A stretch of DNA of 12,159 bases from positions 1 through 12,159 of the forward strand of contig JARKIF010000497.1 of the NCBI GenBank assembly GCA_029378245.1, given 5' to 3'. The position numbers and the translations under genes are program-made. The notes under the pieces were generated by a model. The model saw only the letters and a list, made by a program, of their open reading frames with translations, ran no database searches and was not told the DNA's origin. Source of the DNA: Roridomyces roridus (taxonomy: Eukaryota > Basidiomycota > Agaricomycetes > Agaricales > Mycenaceae). Below are positions 1-9,159 of the stretch, piece by piece; the stretch's first letter is position 1; the number at the start of each line of letters is the position of its first letter.

Positions 1-200
1 GTCGACCCTGGACCCGGTGATACTCTGCAGGGGACGCCGCAAATTTGACTTCGAATTCGGAATAGATGTAGGGCGTCCCTACATTCACCCTTTCAGAAAA
101 AAATGAAAGATACGCTTTCAAATTTAATGTGGCGGAACCCCCAAGCGGTGACCCCGGGCCGACGCCACGGATGGACGAGCTGTCGGCTGGTTTCGGGTGG

Positions 201-223
201 CTCGGGAACTCGGGAACTCGGGA
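201..223. repeat. Short tandem repeat (ctcgggaa)n
   Basis: The 8-bp unit ctcgggaa occurs just under three times head to tail. It is a microsatellite-like run in non-coding sequence and no function is evident. Confidence 0.7.
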
Positions 224-1215
224 GTAGCGGGCAAGTTGTCGGCGACGGGGTGCCAGTGCCACATATCCGCGCCCCCCACATGGTCATGCGTGCACTACGC
301 GACATATCCGGTGGAACGTTCGCTGGAGCGGACGCCCACGGTTGGTCAGTGACTCGGGGGTAGGTAGACGAGGTATGTACGCGTGTCGCGGGAAGTACTG
401 TTCGGTGCTGGGCTATATGGGGAGACCAGGCGGCGCCGCGGCAGGTCTTGAGACGCAACTCTGTGACCTGAAGGTGAGTCTCCGATTTCTGCGCATGGTG
501 TCATTTGGTTGGAACCAAGGACCCACAATCGATTCTGCACAAAACTCCACTGTCGACTCAAAGTCCCATCTACTAGATTATCAGCTTACTTACTTATCGA
601 ATGCCGGCAGTAGTAACGTCCTCGGTTGTCAATTGCCGCTTGGGCATTTGCAGATTTCCCCGGTGTCGTTACCGAGCCGTACGCGGAGATCGAGGGTTGA
701 ATTGAATTGAACCTTCAACTTGTACTCACAGGAGGATACGGATCTCGGAGGACGAGCTCCGGGTCTTTTTTGAAAAGATAATTCAGTCCGAGGAGCTCAA
801 GAAGAGCCTTGGATTTTGACGGAATATTGGATGGGTCGCATGTGCCAGTTGTGGGTCTGGTTTTGAAAGTCTTTTATCGCAGGGTCGGAGATGTCTCGAC
901 AGCTTTGGACGGCGACGCCGCGTGGATGCAGAGGTTAGACTAGTACTTTACCCCATTCATTGTCTGCTTGGCCTTCCTCCGGACGTTGTGCGACGTCGAC
1001 ACATGCGGAGAGCGGGTGTTGAGGTAGTAAACCATGGGTGGTTACGGAATGGATACCTGACCGCGGAGATTCCATGCATTGAACTTCTCTGCATTTTATC
1101 CAGAATACAACGGCTGAACGGGCTTGAACTGCTAAATCGAACAACAGGTTGGTCGTCATGAGGGAACCAGTTCTGTTCACAAGGCTGTTGAGTATCTCGT
1201 CAAGGCAATTAAATC

Positions 1216-1238
1216 AAGTCGATGAGCCCCATCGACTT
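1216..1238. repeat. 9-bp perfect inverted repeat (hairpin)
   Basis: Positions 1216-1224 (aagtcgatg) are the exact reverse complement of 1230-1238 (catcgactt), separated by the 5-nt loop agccc. The 18-bp palindrome follows three bases later. The sequence could fold as a hairpin or bind a dimeric protein. It lies about 680 bp upstream of the ATPase start codon and I do not recognise the site. Confidence 0.75.
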
Positions 1239-1241
1239 TAT

Positions 1242-1259
1242 ATTGGAATCGATTCCAAT
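1242..1259. repeat. 18-bp perfect palindrome
   Basis: The sequence attggaatcgattccaat equals its own reverse complement over all 18 bases. Symmetry ends at both flanks (t at 1241, c at 1260). Such a dyad is a plausible binding site for a homodimeric regulator, but nothing in the sequence ties it to a known fungal factor. Confidence 0.8.
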
Positions 1260-1919
1260 CAGCAGTGAGAGGGTTTTGGTAAGATTAGCCTGCCGCGAAT
1301 CTCTCTGCTATTCTTGCGTTCAAGCATGAGTTTACTGCAACGATGAAGTCAGTCAGTAAACCACCCTCGTTCAATGGAAATGGATATTGGCACCGAGAAC
1401 CCCTCATATTAAGGTTTCCCTTTCCACGTTCGTTGGCATGCATTTGCGGCGCGGTAATGTAATGTATACACTGGCAGCGGTGGCATTAAACCATCCGGCG
1501 TTGGATTGGACGCAGTCCCGGACGTATCTCACCTCCAGTCTGCAGAGGTTCCAATCAGAAAGAGAGTGGCGGGGAGTGGCCCGCGTCCGCCCGATTTGAG
1601 TCTCAAGTAAATCGGGTGAATAGCCGCATTTGGACGGACGGACCCGGAGATTTGGTTGTGCATGTCATGTCACGAATGAGTCGAGCCGAGTCTGTATCAG
1701 GCCAACTGCGAGTCTTGTACGCGTAACTTGCCCTCGTCGACGACGACAACAACAGTGACGAAAGCTGTAACCACATCTCGGACGCAATCGGAAGGAATAC
1801 TACGTGGCGTGGCGTAGACGCGCGCTTCGAACAGCATACAGCATTTGGCTCACCCGCAAGAGTCATATTGCGGACCCACACATTCCCTCTCTTGCCTTCG
1901 TACCACCACCATCTACCCC

Positions 1920-4848
1920 ATGGAAGCGCTACGGTCGCTCGTCTCGCCCTTGGGCCTGCTTAACGGCACCTCCGTCGTCGATGGTGTCAAGCTCGTCGTG
2001 CTCGGGGGCACAGTCGAAACTGCACGCCGCGTCAGCAGCTCAGCTTGGTCCCACTTTGTCAACTGTGTGTCCCCCTTCCTCCTCCTTCATGCCTTCGTCC
2101 TCACCTTGCACCCCTAGCCTTCTTCCTCACAGCGCACTTTAGCGAAGAGGACCACCCGTACGATTGGCTCATGCTATGGCTTTCTCGCCGTCCTGAATGG
2201 CAACGATCCCGCGAATTCGAGACGACCACCCGTGCGGCACACGCAGGTGCCAGCGGGTGGGGCGACGAACTCGATGATCCCCTCCTCGCATCGTACTTTC
2301 CTCCCTCCACCTCGCCCGAGGACCCAGACGAACTCGGGCCCAGCAAGACGCGGGTGCATTTTCAGCCCACGCTCGACTCGACGCATACGATCTATTGGAG
2401 GCAGCATTGGCTGCGTGTGAGAAGGAGTCGGGGGGAGGGCGGGCAAATGTTGAGTGTTAGTGTCGTGGCGCGGTCGAATGCGATTTTGAAGGCGTTGGTG
2501 TTGACGGCCAAGAGGGAGTATGAGAGGGAGGCTGTTCATCGTATTCAGGTGAGCTTTCTTCGTTTTTCTTGCGGCTATGTGATACTGAGTCGCCCTAGAT
2601 CTTCCTTGCAGACCCTCATGGCTCGTGGCGCTGGGCCGATGCGAGGCATAAACGACCCATGGGCAGCATCGTGCTCGATCCGGGCGTGAAGGAGATGTTG
2701 CTCGGGGATGCGAGGGATTTCTTGGCCAGCGAGAAGGTGTGTTGTTATCGTCGTTGATCTGTGGGAGGAGAGAGGGAGCGCTGGCTGTCATCAAGCTCGT
2801 GGTGGAGCCTTTTCTTTTCTTTTATTCTTACGCGATTCCGTTCCTCGCGGTGGATGGCTATCTCTGTTCTCCCATCCTCCTGCCATGCCGATTCCCTCGA
2901 CCGACACTGACACGAGCTGCACAGTGGTACGCAGACCGTGGGATTCCATTCCGAAGAGGCTACCTCCTACATGGAGTACCGGGCAGCGGGAAAAGCTCCC
3001 TGATTCACGCGATTGCGGGGGAGGTGCGTTCTCTTCCTCCTCGTCACCGAGACACACATTGACCTCGGCGTCAGCTCATGCTCGACGTGTACGTCGTCTC
3101 GCTTTCGAGCGCGTGGATCAGCGATACTATGTTGATGGGACTGATGAGTCGGGTGCCCAAGGTATGTATTGCTTTTTTTCAATCTTATATCCGCTAACAC
3201 CTGATTGAAGGGCGCCATCCTCCTCCTTGAAGACCTCGACGCGGCATTCAGGAGCTCGGCCTCACGTCGTTCTTCCTCGCCCTCCTCGTCCGCTTCATCT
3301 TCGCCTCCTGGGACTGCTGACCAGAAGCGCCGGCGGCGGGATAAAGAACGGGACCGTGAGAGGGGGTATGATGCGTACGATTATCGGGGCAGGGATGTGA
3401 TGAGTGAGATGAATACGCTTAGCTTGAGTGGGCTGTTGAATGCTTTGGACGGGGTTGCTGCGGCAGAGGGGAGGATTTTGTTTGCGTGAGTGACTCGCAT
3501 ACTCCTCCACCGCATACTAACCTTGCCTGCCAGCACGACAAACCATCTCGAGAAACTCGACCCGGCGCTCTCCCGCCCGGGCCGTATGGACGTCTGGGTC
3601 GAATTCAAAAACGCGAGCAGATGGCAAGCAGAGGCGCTCTTCCGCAACTTCTTCCCGAGTGCAGAAGACGAAGAGGCGGACGATATACCGCTGGACGAAG
3701 AGCCTACCAGTGCTGGTGCATCCACGGCGTCGCTCTGGTCCACCATGGGGTCTGTTGCCAGTTCGTCGAGGGGGAGCAGTGGGAGCGGGACTGGGAGCGA
3801 GAAAGGTAAAGAGAGCTCGAGGAGTCCGCCGCCTCCCCCGATGCCCATGCCCATGACGATGCCGCAATTTGGGAGCTCCAACGAAGCGTATCTTCCTCCG
3901 CCTGTGGCGGCAGAGATTGCTGCAGCGCAGCATACGGCGAGGCCATTGGATGCGCGGACGTTGGCTGCTCTTGCCAAACGGTTTGCGGATGCGGTGCCTG
4001 AGGGCGAGTTTAGTGTTGCTGCTTTGCAGGGGTGTGAGTACCCTCCCTTGCGTTTCTTCCTGATGCCAATGCTGACCTGATTTGATGCAGATTTGCTGAA
4101 AAACAAGTCGAGGCCCGAGGCTGCTTCGAATGAGGCTGCTGCGTGGGTGGTTTCTGAGCGGGAGATGCGGGAGCGGTTGGAGAGGGAGAAGGAGGCGAGG
4201 GAGACGAAGGAGAAGATGGAGGTGGGTTTTTTTTTCTTTCCATCTTTCATACATTTTGCTGATGGAGATCACTACTTGTAGCGCGAGAAGAGGAAGAGGG
4301 AGCGGGCGGAGAAGGCGGCCAAGAAGGAGACGGAGGAGAGGGAGAAGAAGGAGAAGGAGAAAGAGAAGGCCAAGGCGGCGGCGGCAGCAGCTTCTGTGAT
4401 ACCTGTGGTACCGGATGCCGCGACGGCGGTAGCTATTGTGACGGCGACAACTCCGTTGGAGGCTACGACCGTAGCCACGTCCGCAGCGGAGTCTGTGACC
4501 TCGCAACTCGCTAGCCCGACAACCTCGACCGAGTCCACGCCGGCAGTCGTCGTAGAGAGCGTTCCCGCAGCTCCATCCCCGCCTTCAGCAGATGCATCTG
4601 CCATCATCGTGGACGTCCCAGTCGTTGTACCGGACACCCCCACTGCATCCACGTCCGAGCCGTCCAGCGAAAGCGATAGCGAGGACAGCGATGACGAGGA
4701 CGAGGACGATGATGTCGGGCAGGTCGTACGGCAGCAGCCACGGCGGATCTCTCCGTGGGCTGCGCCGATTCGTCCTGGGCATGGTGGACAGTGGCATCAC
4801 CCTCCGCCGGCTGCGCCTAGCTGGGGCTCTATGGGCGGGTTTTTATGA
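1920..4848 (+). CDS. BCS1-like mitochondrial AAA ATPase
   Basis: Nine exons: 1920-2064, 2118-2548, 2599-2736, 2925-3023, 3075-3161, 3211-3485, 3534-4033, 4091-4221 and 4282-4848. The 2373 nt keep one frame and give 790 aa. All introns are GT-AG, 48-60 nt except the third (188 nt). The order is an N-terminal hydrophobic/amphipathic segment (about residues 20-55), the BCS1-type N domain with the [15 protein letters not shown] motif (about 57-235), then the AAA domain. Visible motifs are Walker [10 protein letters not shown] (about 255-263), Walker [12 protein letters not shown] (about 303-313), sensor 1 ILFATTNH (about 389-396) and the arginine-finger stretch SRPGRMD (about 405-411). Yeast Bcs1 is an inner-membrane translocase that inserts the Rieske protein into complex III; fungal paralogues often have no assigned substrate. 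This protein is much longer than yeast Bcs1 (about 456 aa). It has a low-complexity Ser/Arg insert after Walker B, a Lys/Glu-rich probable coiled coil (about 580-635), an Ala/Thr/Val/Ser/Pro stretch and an acidic run (about 728-748). It is therefore more likely a divergent paralogue than the strict BCS1 orthologue. The start is the first in-frame ATG. Confidence 0.94.
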
Positions 4849-5795
4849 CTAGCCGATGTGCCTGCTGGTCTCCCTCCCCCTACTCCTGTACCACTACCAG
4901 TTGCGCGACGCCACGCAGGTGGGTTCGCGCTCGTGCTGGGTCCCATGCATATCTTCCCCTTCCTTGTGCTCCGCCTCTATCTCGTCCATCTGTATGCATT
5001 ACTCTTGTACCTCGCTGATTGCCTTCCGGGCAGTGGCGTTCGGCGCCGTTGACTGGATGGGCAGTCAAGTAGTCATCTCATCTCATCTCATGTCGCATTT
5101 TACTGACTCGCACATACGCCGGGGATTCATTTTTTGTGTATTTTTTACGGGTGTGGAAATGTGATTTTCGTGGCTCGGCATGTTTCTCGTTTGAGGAGGC
5201 AGCCAAGATTAGGGTGGCGTGTGAGTTTCTTCCAAAATGTGAATCGCTTTTGTAGTATCACTGACTTTGACGAGTTCGTGGATTCAGGAGACACGGGTCA
5301 AAAGGGGTCCCAAGCTCAGGGCCACGTGAACCATAGATTCCAAATATTCCCCTGTATTCTGCACTAATATGATTCGTGAGGTCTTTAGATTATGTACCTG
5401 TCCTTCATTGAATGACCCATAAATCGCACGATTCCCCAACAAGTTGGTTAAAACAAGAGCACCAGCTAAAAACCATTTCAGCCAACAAGTTACCAGAACC
5501 GACGATAAACTTACTCAGTGTGTCCATCGATATCCTTCCATCGTTTCAAAGGCAACCTTACCGCCATCCAGCCACTTTATGCTTTGCCTGCAAGACCAAA
5601 ACGAAACTCATAAACGAGAGAGGACACCAAAAGCCAGGCAGGAGACCGCGCCGAAACCTTCATGTATTTAAATCAAGTCAGATGTGGAGGATGCACCGTG
5701 CACGTGAGGATGCGTAAAGTGGTGCAGTCGGTGGCGGCGAAGAAGAATTCGGAGTAAGTAGAGTTCAATTGTACATGAGGTATCAGCAGTGGGTA
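4849..5795. other. Convergent 3' intergenic region
   Basis: This stretch separates two genes whose 3' ends face each other. It should hold both 3' UTRs and polyadenylation sites. I see no supported gene. The open frames here have no splice structure and no recognisable motif. A small catct triplication lies at 5074-5088, and a CACGTG hexamer at 5700-5705 sits in a position unlikely to be a promoter for either neighbour. Confidence 0.6.
5074..5088. repeat. Microsatellite (catct)3
   Basis: Three perfect head-to-tail copies of catct, followed by a partial copy, lie in the 3' flank of the ATPase gene. No function is evident. Confidence 0.7.
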
Positions 5796-8700
5796 CTAGG
5801 TAGGGTTGTCCAGAACCGAAATCAGCTCGTCCACGCTCGTCAGAGCATTACTCCAATCACGAGACTCCCACCTAAGTAAAGTTCGTATGACACCGCGAGT
5901 AGGAAAAAGGAGAGGACATACCCCAACCCATCGAGATACGTGGACGAACTGGAACTGGAACTGTCCGCAGCCCAGTCGAAGTTGAAAGGTTCGTATACAG
6001 GCATCCGTCCTAGGTCGTCGGTGTGCATCGGTAAGGATAAGAAAGTACTCTCTTCTGAATTCGAGTGAGGGAAATGATATTCCAGCTGTTGGTTGTGCGT
6101 GGATGGCCCACCGCCGGCGATCGAATCGGCCGAGCGTTTGAGTGGGTTTTCCGGTACATTGGTAGCCAGCTCGGGAGCCGTGCCCATGAGTCCCGTGATC
6201 GTATCTCTGAGAAAGATGGGGACGAATCTGAGTGGCAAGTGGGAAATGGACGCACAGATGGAAGCCCACGATTTGCCATCTGCGCGTGAATGAGTATCCA
6301 CTGATAGACGCAGCAAGCAACCGAAAACTCACTTTGTCTCATAAAACTTGTACACCCTGAGACACAAATCGACATCCTGCAAGCACTTGTGCCGATCGAC
6401 GGATAACTGGTCTTGGCCTTGTCGATTACGAGGTGCTCTCCAGACGTGTAGCAGCAGGATGAGGGCAGAGTCGAATACGGTGTTGAATGTGAGTGGATAA
6501 TACACGGCTCCTGATCCCCCGGCTGACGAATGCGTTCATGACATGGCTGCACGCGCGTGCAGAGCTCGCGCAGATTGCGAGGGATGGGTAGTCGTGTAAT
6601 AAAGAAGGCTCCATTTTATTCGTCGAAGACGGGATAAAGATGCGGTGGGTGTGGATTTGAACTGCAGACGGACATCAATCTCCGGCGGTTCTTTGTGGAG
6701 TAGATTGACACTCACTCCCGTAGTATCGTGCATGCAGAGTTGCGCTTTGTGCGGCGAATGTGGGGTTCTGAATGCCTTGATTCCAGCGTACTGCGACCTG
6801 TTGGAAAGTGACCAATGTGGCGAGTGTAAAATCGCGTACGGTGTTCGGGAAGCTCGTCGATCCAGGCGTTCAGTGCTGAGCTGCGGCAGTATGAGTGTTG
6901 AGGTGCGCACATGACAGGAGAGGGGAACTCGCTCGACAGCCGCGACGGCATCTTGCGGCCATCCTTGTGGTTTTTCGCTCTCTTTGACTAGATACTGCCA
7001 GCGAGAATGAAGAGCTAAATTGCGAATCATTCCAATGGAACCAACGTGGTGACTTACCAGAGTCTTCTGTGCCATAGCTAGGATTTCGATGAGCTTCAAG
7101 TACGCTGCGGTGTATGATACGAGAGAGGGTTTCTCTCCCTTTGGTAGTGCTTTTGGATCGGGGGAGTACCACCATTCATCGTAGTCTTCACATTCGGCTG
7201 GATAATCCGTGTCATAACTGCAGCTCGAAATTAGGGACAGCTGGTAAAATGGGAGGTGAACTCACTCTGAGGCGGACATTGCCATGGGTCGAGTGGTGAA
7301 TGCGCTCGCCAGGGTGTCCATGCAGATGAGTTGCCCTGGAAGATCATCTACATCTAGAGATGGTCATGAAGAAGAATGCTCACAGAAAACACGTTTCCAA
7401 GCCTCTGAGATGTATTTATCCGGGAACCGATTTCGTCTGTGCACACCGACTTCTTGAAGGCATCGCAACCCCAAGCCGAGTTGAGCCCAGGTCGAATCTC
7501 GAGAGGATCCCAGCATTTTGTTGTTGTACAGCATCGACAGCTGATATTATTTAGCCCGGGATGGAAACACGCGCTAGAAAAACGCACGCATAATGTTTGA
7601 GCCTCGTACAGCGTTATGAGCTTGTTCCGTGACTTGGCAAAGGGCTTGAGTTGAGAGAAATACTGCCACCCCGAGCTGAGTGACGTATCCGTGCCCTCAA
7701 GAAGTACGCGTGGGTCATCGCTACATCTCGATGCCAGCGCGCACACAGCGAGGACGGTGCAGCCAAAGTCGTGGTCAATTAGGTGCAGACCGTCGGCAAG
7801 AGAACGTTCAAAGGTCGGCTGGTGGAGGAGGAATATGAGAGGGTTGACCCGCGTAAAGTATAGCGAAACTAAATTTTGAAGCAAGTCGAGTTCGGGGAAT
7901 TTTAACGGTGTGAACAGGTCCTGTGTTGATTCAAAATGCTCGTCCTCCCACTTGAATGAGGGAGTGAGTCAAACGAGGACACAGTGAAGATGGGAAGAGT
8001 ACGCACTGGAGGGCGTCGAAATCGCTTGGCGGCGGCCAAAAGATTTGAAGACGGCGGCTGGGGAGTCATACCAGAGTTAAAACCCTCCCGAGCCTCCATG
8101 GCGGTGCTGATGAGCTCCAAATGGCTCGTTTTACCAAAGTACGAGAGCGGAGTTGCAGGATCTAGGTTCATCTTGGCGAATTGAGCACTCAATAGAGGGC
8201 CGCCTAGAATGGTGTACATATCCAATTGACCGTCGTCCTTCGAGGTCTTCTGCTCCGTGTCTGGTAAAACTGTCGTGTTGATCCTGGATCGGGAAAAGGG
8301 CGAGTCCTCTTGGAGCCCATTTGGGCTGTTTTCGAGGCTACGCGCGTAGTGCGCTACCTCGAGGAGAATTTGACGCAAATCTGCATCGGGGATGTATGCG
8401 GCGCCCTGGGAGAGGAGCTTTGCGATGTGCTCCTTCGCGGACATGTTCGGTTGAGCTGAATTCTATGGGGAATGTCATCGTAGTATAATCGGGGAGATTG
8501 GACTCCACCTGGAGGGACACGGGCTCGCCTACCACGGACTGTACCGTGATAAAGATGATGCACTGGGAGTTGGAAGCAAGACAACTAGAGCACCTACTCC
8601 CCGGCGTCTGTTGGACGTCGCCTAAAACGAGTGCGTGAGAACAAGGACGCCTCCAGCTCGTCAGGTTACCTACATCGGACTGCCAGTGCATACCAAGTCA

Positions 8701-8816
8701 GAAGCGGTTTTGGAGACGCGGAGACGGGACGGAGACGCACTCTTTCGCCGTTTACATCGCTCGCAGGACCCAATTGTTCGTTTGCGGCGTTTCGTGTCTT
8801 TTGGGGTCGAATCCAT
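5796..8816 (-). CDS. Zn2Cys6 fungal transcription factor with apparent frameshift
   Basis: Fifteen exons on the minus strand: 8816-8741, 8679-8674, 8621-8545, 8462-8007, 7950-7588, 7540-7384, 7335-7266, 7217-7058, 6994-6933, 6880-6840, 6790-6716, 6661-6333, 6279-6256, 6206-5922 and 5871-5796. Total 2257 nt, or 751 aa if one extra base in exon 12 is discounted. A basic N terminus leads into a Zn2Cys6 cluster at residues 18-48 (C-x2-C-x6-C-x9-C-x2-C-x6-C), which binds two zincs and contacts DNA. A linker follows, then a Fungal_trans domain from about residue 226, with LLQNLVSLYFTRVNPL, GLRCLQEVGVHRR and WQLICMDTLAS. The C-terminal part carries SALNAWIDELPEHLRW, SLAICASSARACSHV and LPMHTDDLGRMPV, motifs I recall from agaricomycete members of this family. 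Exon 2 is 6 nt long and intron 9 is GC-AG. In exon 12 the frame shifts near residue 562, at a run of five C (plus strand, 6516-6520). Read literally the protein stops at 6426 after about 592 aa. The end of exon 3 is uncertain: donors at 8544, 8535 and 8532 all keep phase. An alternative 5' exon starting at 8935 and spliced from 8904 to 8798 would also be in frame. The target genes are unknown. Confidence 0.9.
6881..6932 (-). other. GC-AG intron in the transcription factor gene
   Basis: The 52-nt intron starts gcgagt and ends ccgcag on the minus strand. Only this junction joins exon 9 to exon 10 in phase and yields the expected AVDSALNAWIDELPEH reading. The nearby GT dinucleotides all give the wrong phase or an unusually short intron. 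GC donors that otherwise match the consensus are a known minority class. Confidence 0.75.
8674..8679 (-). other. 6-nt microexon in the zinc-cluster region
   Basis: The minus-strand sequence tccgat lies between an acceptor cag (8682-8680) and a donor gtaggt (8673-8668). Joining exon 1 (ending in phase 1 with a), these six bases and exon 3 (starting gc gac) gives ATC CGA TGC GAC, which is Ile-Arg-Cys-Asp. This supplies the third zinc-binding cysteine at the exact C-x6-C spacing. The flanking introns are 61 and 52 nt, normal for this gene. I found no other splice path that restores this cysteine. Confidence 0.82.
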
Positions 8817-9159
8817 GATGGTGGTGAGAGGCAAGGAGGGTGAACCATAAGGGGATGATTTCGGAGCGAGTCCAACATTTAAATTTGATCCGTCGGGCTC
8901 TTACCTTCATGTCCTTGAGCTTGTCCATCTTGCATGGCTTCTGCAGGCGCACTTGAACCGACGGTCATCAGCGGCGAGATAAATTTCAGGGTGTCTCGAG
9001 AACTTCCTTCATGGAATTTGTTTGATGTTGAGGCGACTCAGGCGAGTCTAATCAGGTTTGTTTCAATATCCGCGCATTGCTCAACATAGACACGGTCAGG
9101 TTGAATTTTTTGTCAAGTAGTATGCGAATCATCTAACTATCCACTTGGTGATTCTGGAG
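8817..9159. promoter_or_regulatory. Transcription factor promoter / reductase 3' flank
   Basis: These 343 bp separate the stop of the upstream reductase from the start of the transcription factor gene, both on the minus strand. They must hold the 3' UTR of the first gene and the promoter and 5' leader of the second. The only candidate core element is an AT-rich atttaaat palindrome at 8878-8885, 62-69 nt upstream of the start codon. The leader directly before the ATG is pyrimidine-rich and ends in ctcaccaccatc, typical of fungal start contexts. Confidence 0.5.

Larger units (their letters stand above)
1..1919. other. Gene-poor left flank and ATPase upstream region
   Basis: I find no reading frame here with recognisable protein motifs or a believable exon chain on either strand. 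The open frames are short and lack family signatures. The stretch holds small sequence features: a near-tandem ctcgggaa repeat at 201-223, a GGAC triplication near 1634-1645, and the hairpin and palindrome at 1216-1259. The last few hundred bases must contain the promoter and 5' UTR of the ATPase gene, but I see no clear TATA box. The start at 1920 is preceded by a pyrimidine- and ACC-rich leader, as is common in fungi. A non-coding RNA or a decayed element cannot be ruled out. Confidence 0.55.

Noticed and set aside
103..1161. Short open frames on both strands in the left flank, considered as transposase or gene remnants
   Set aside because: None shows a catalytic motif, a domain signature or exons that can be linked.
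2737..2924. The 188-nt ATPase intron was examined for a hidden exon
   Set aside because: Residues on both sides join directly as FLASEK-WYADRG in phase, as expected for the family, and nothing inside resembles missing BCS1 sequence.
3517..4506. Long antisense open frame (329 codons) and a second at 3381-4250 opposite the ATPase gene
   Set aside because: They lie opposite GC-rich exons of a well-supported gene and translate to Arg/Leu- or Ser/Ala-rich low-complexity sequence with no motif, as expected for shadows.
5412..5717. Plus-strand open frame of 101 codons in the convergent intergenic region
   Set aside because: It has no recognisable motif, no splice-linked exons and a poor start context, and it lies where two 3' UTRs must be.
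6991..7099. Continuous minus-strand frame that reads through the donor at 7057
   Set aside because: Reading through leaves the family pattern. The gtaagt donor and the cag at 6997-6995 give the in-phase join KTL-YLVKE, followed by the expected DAVAAVD.
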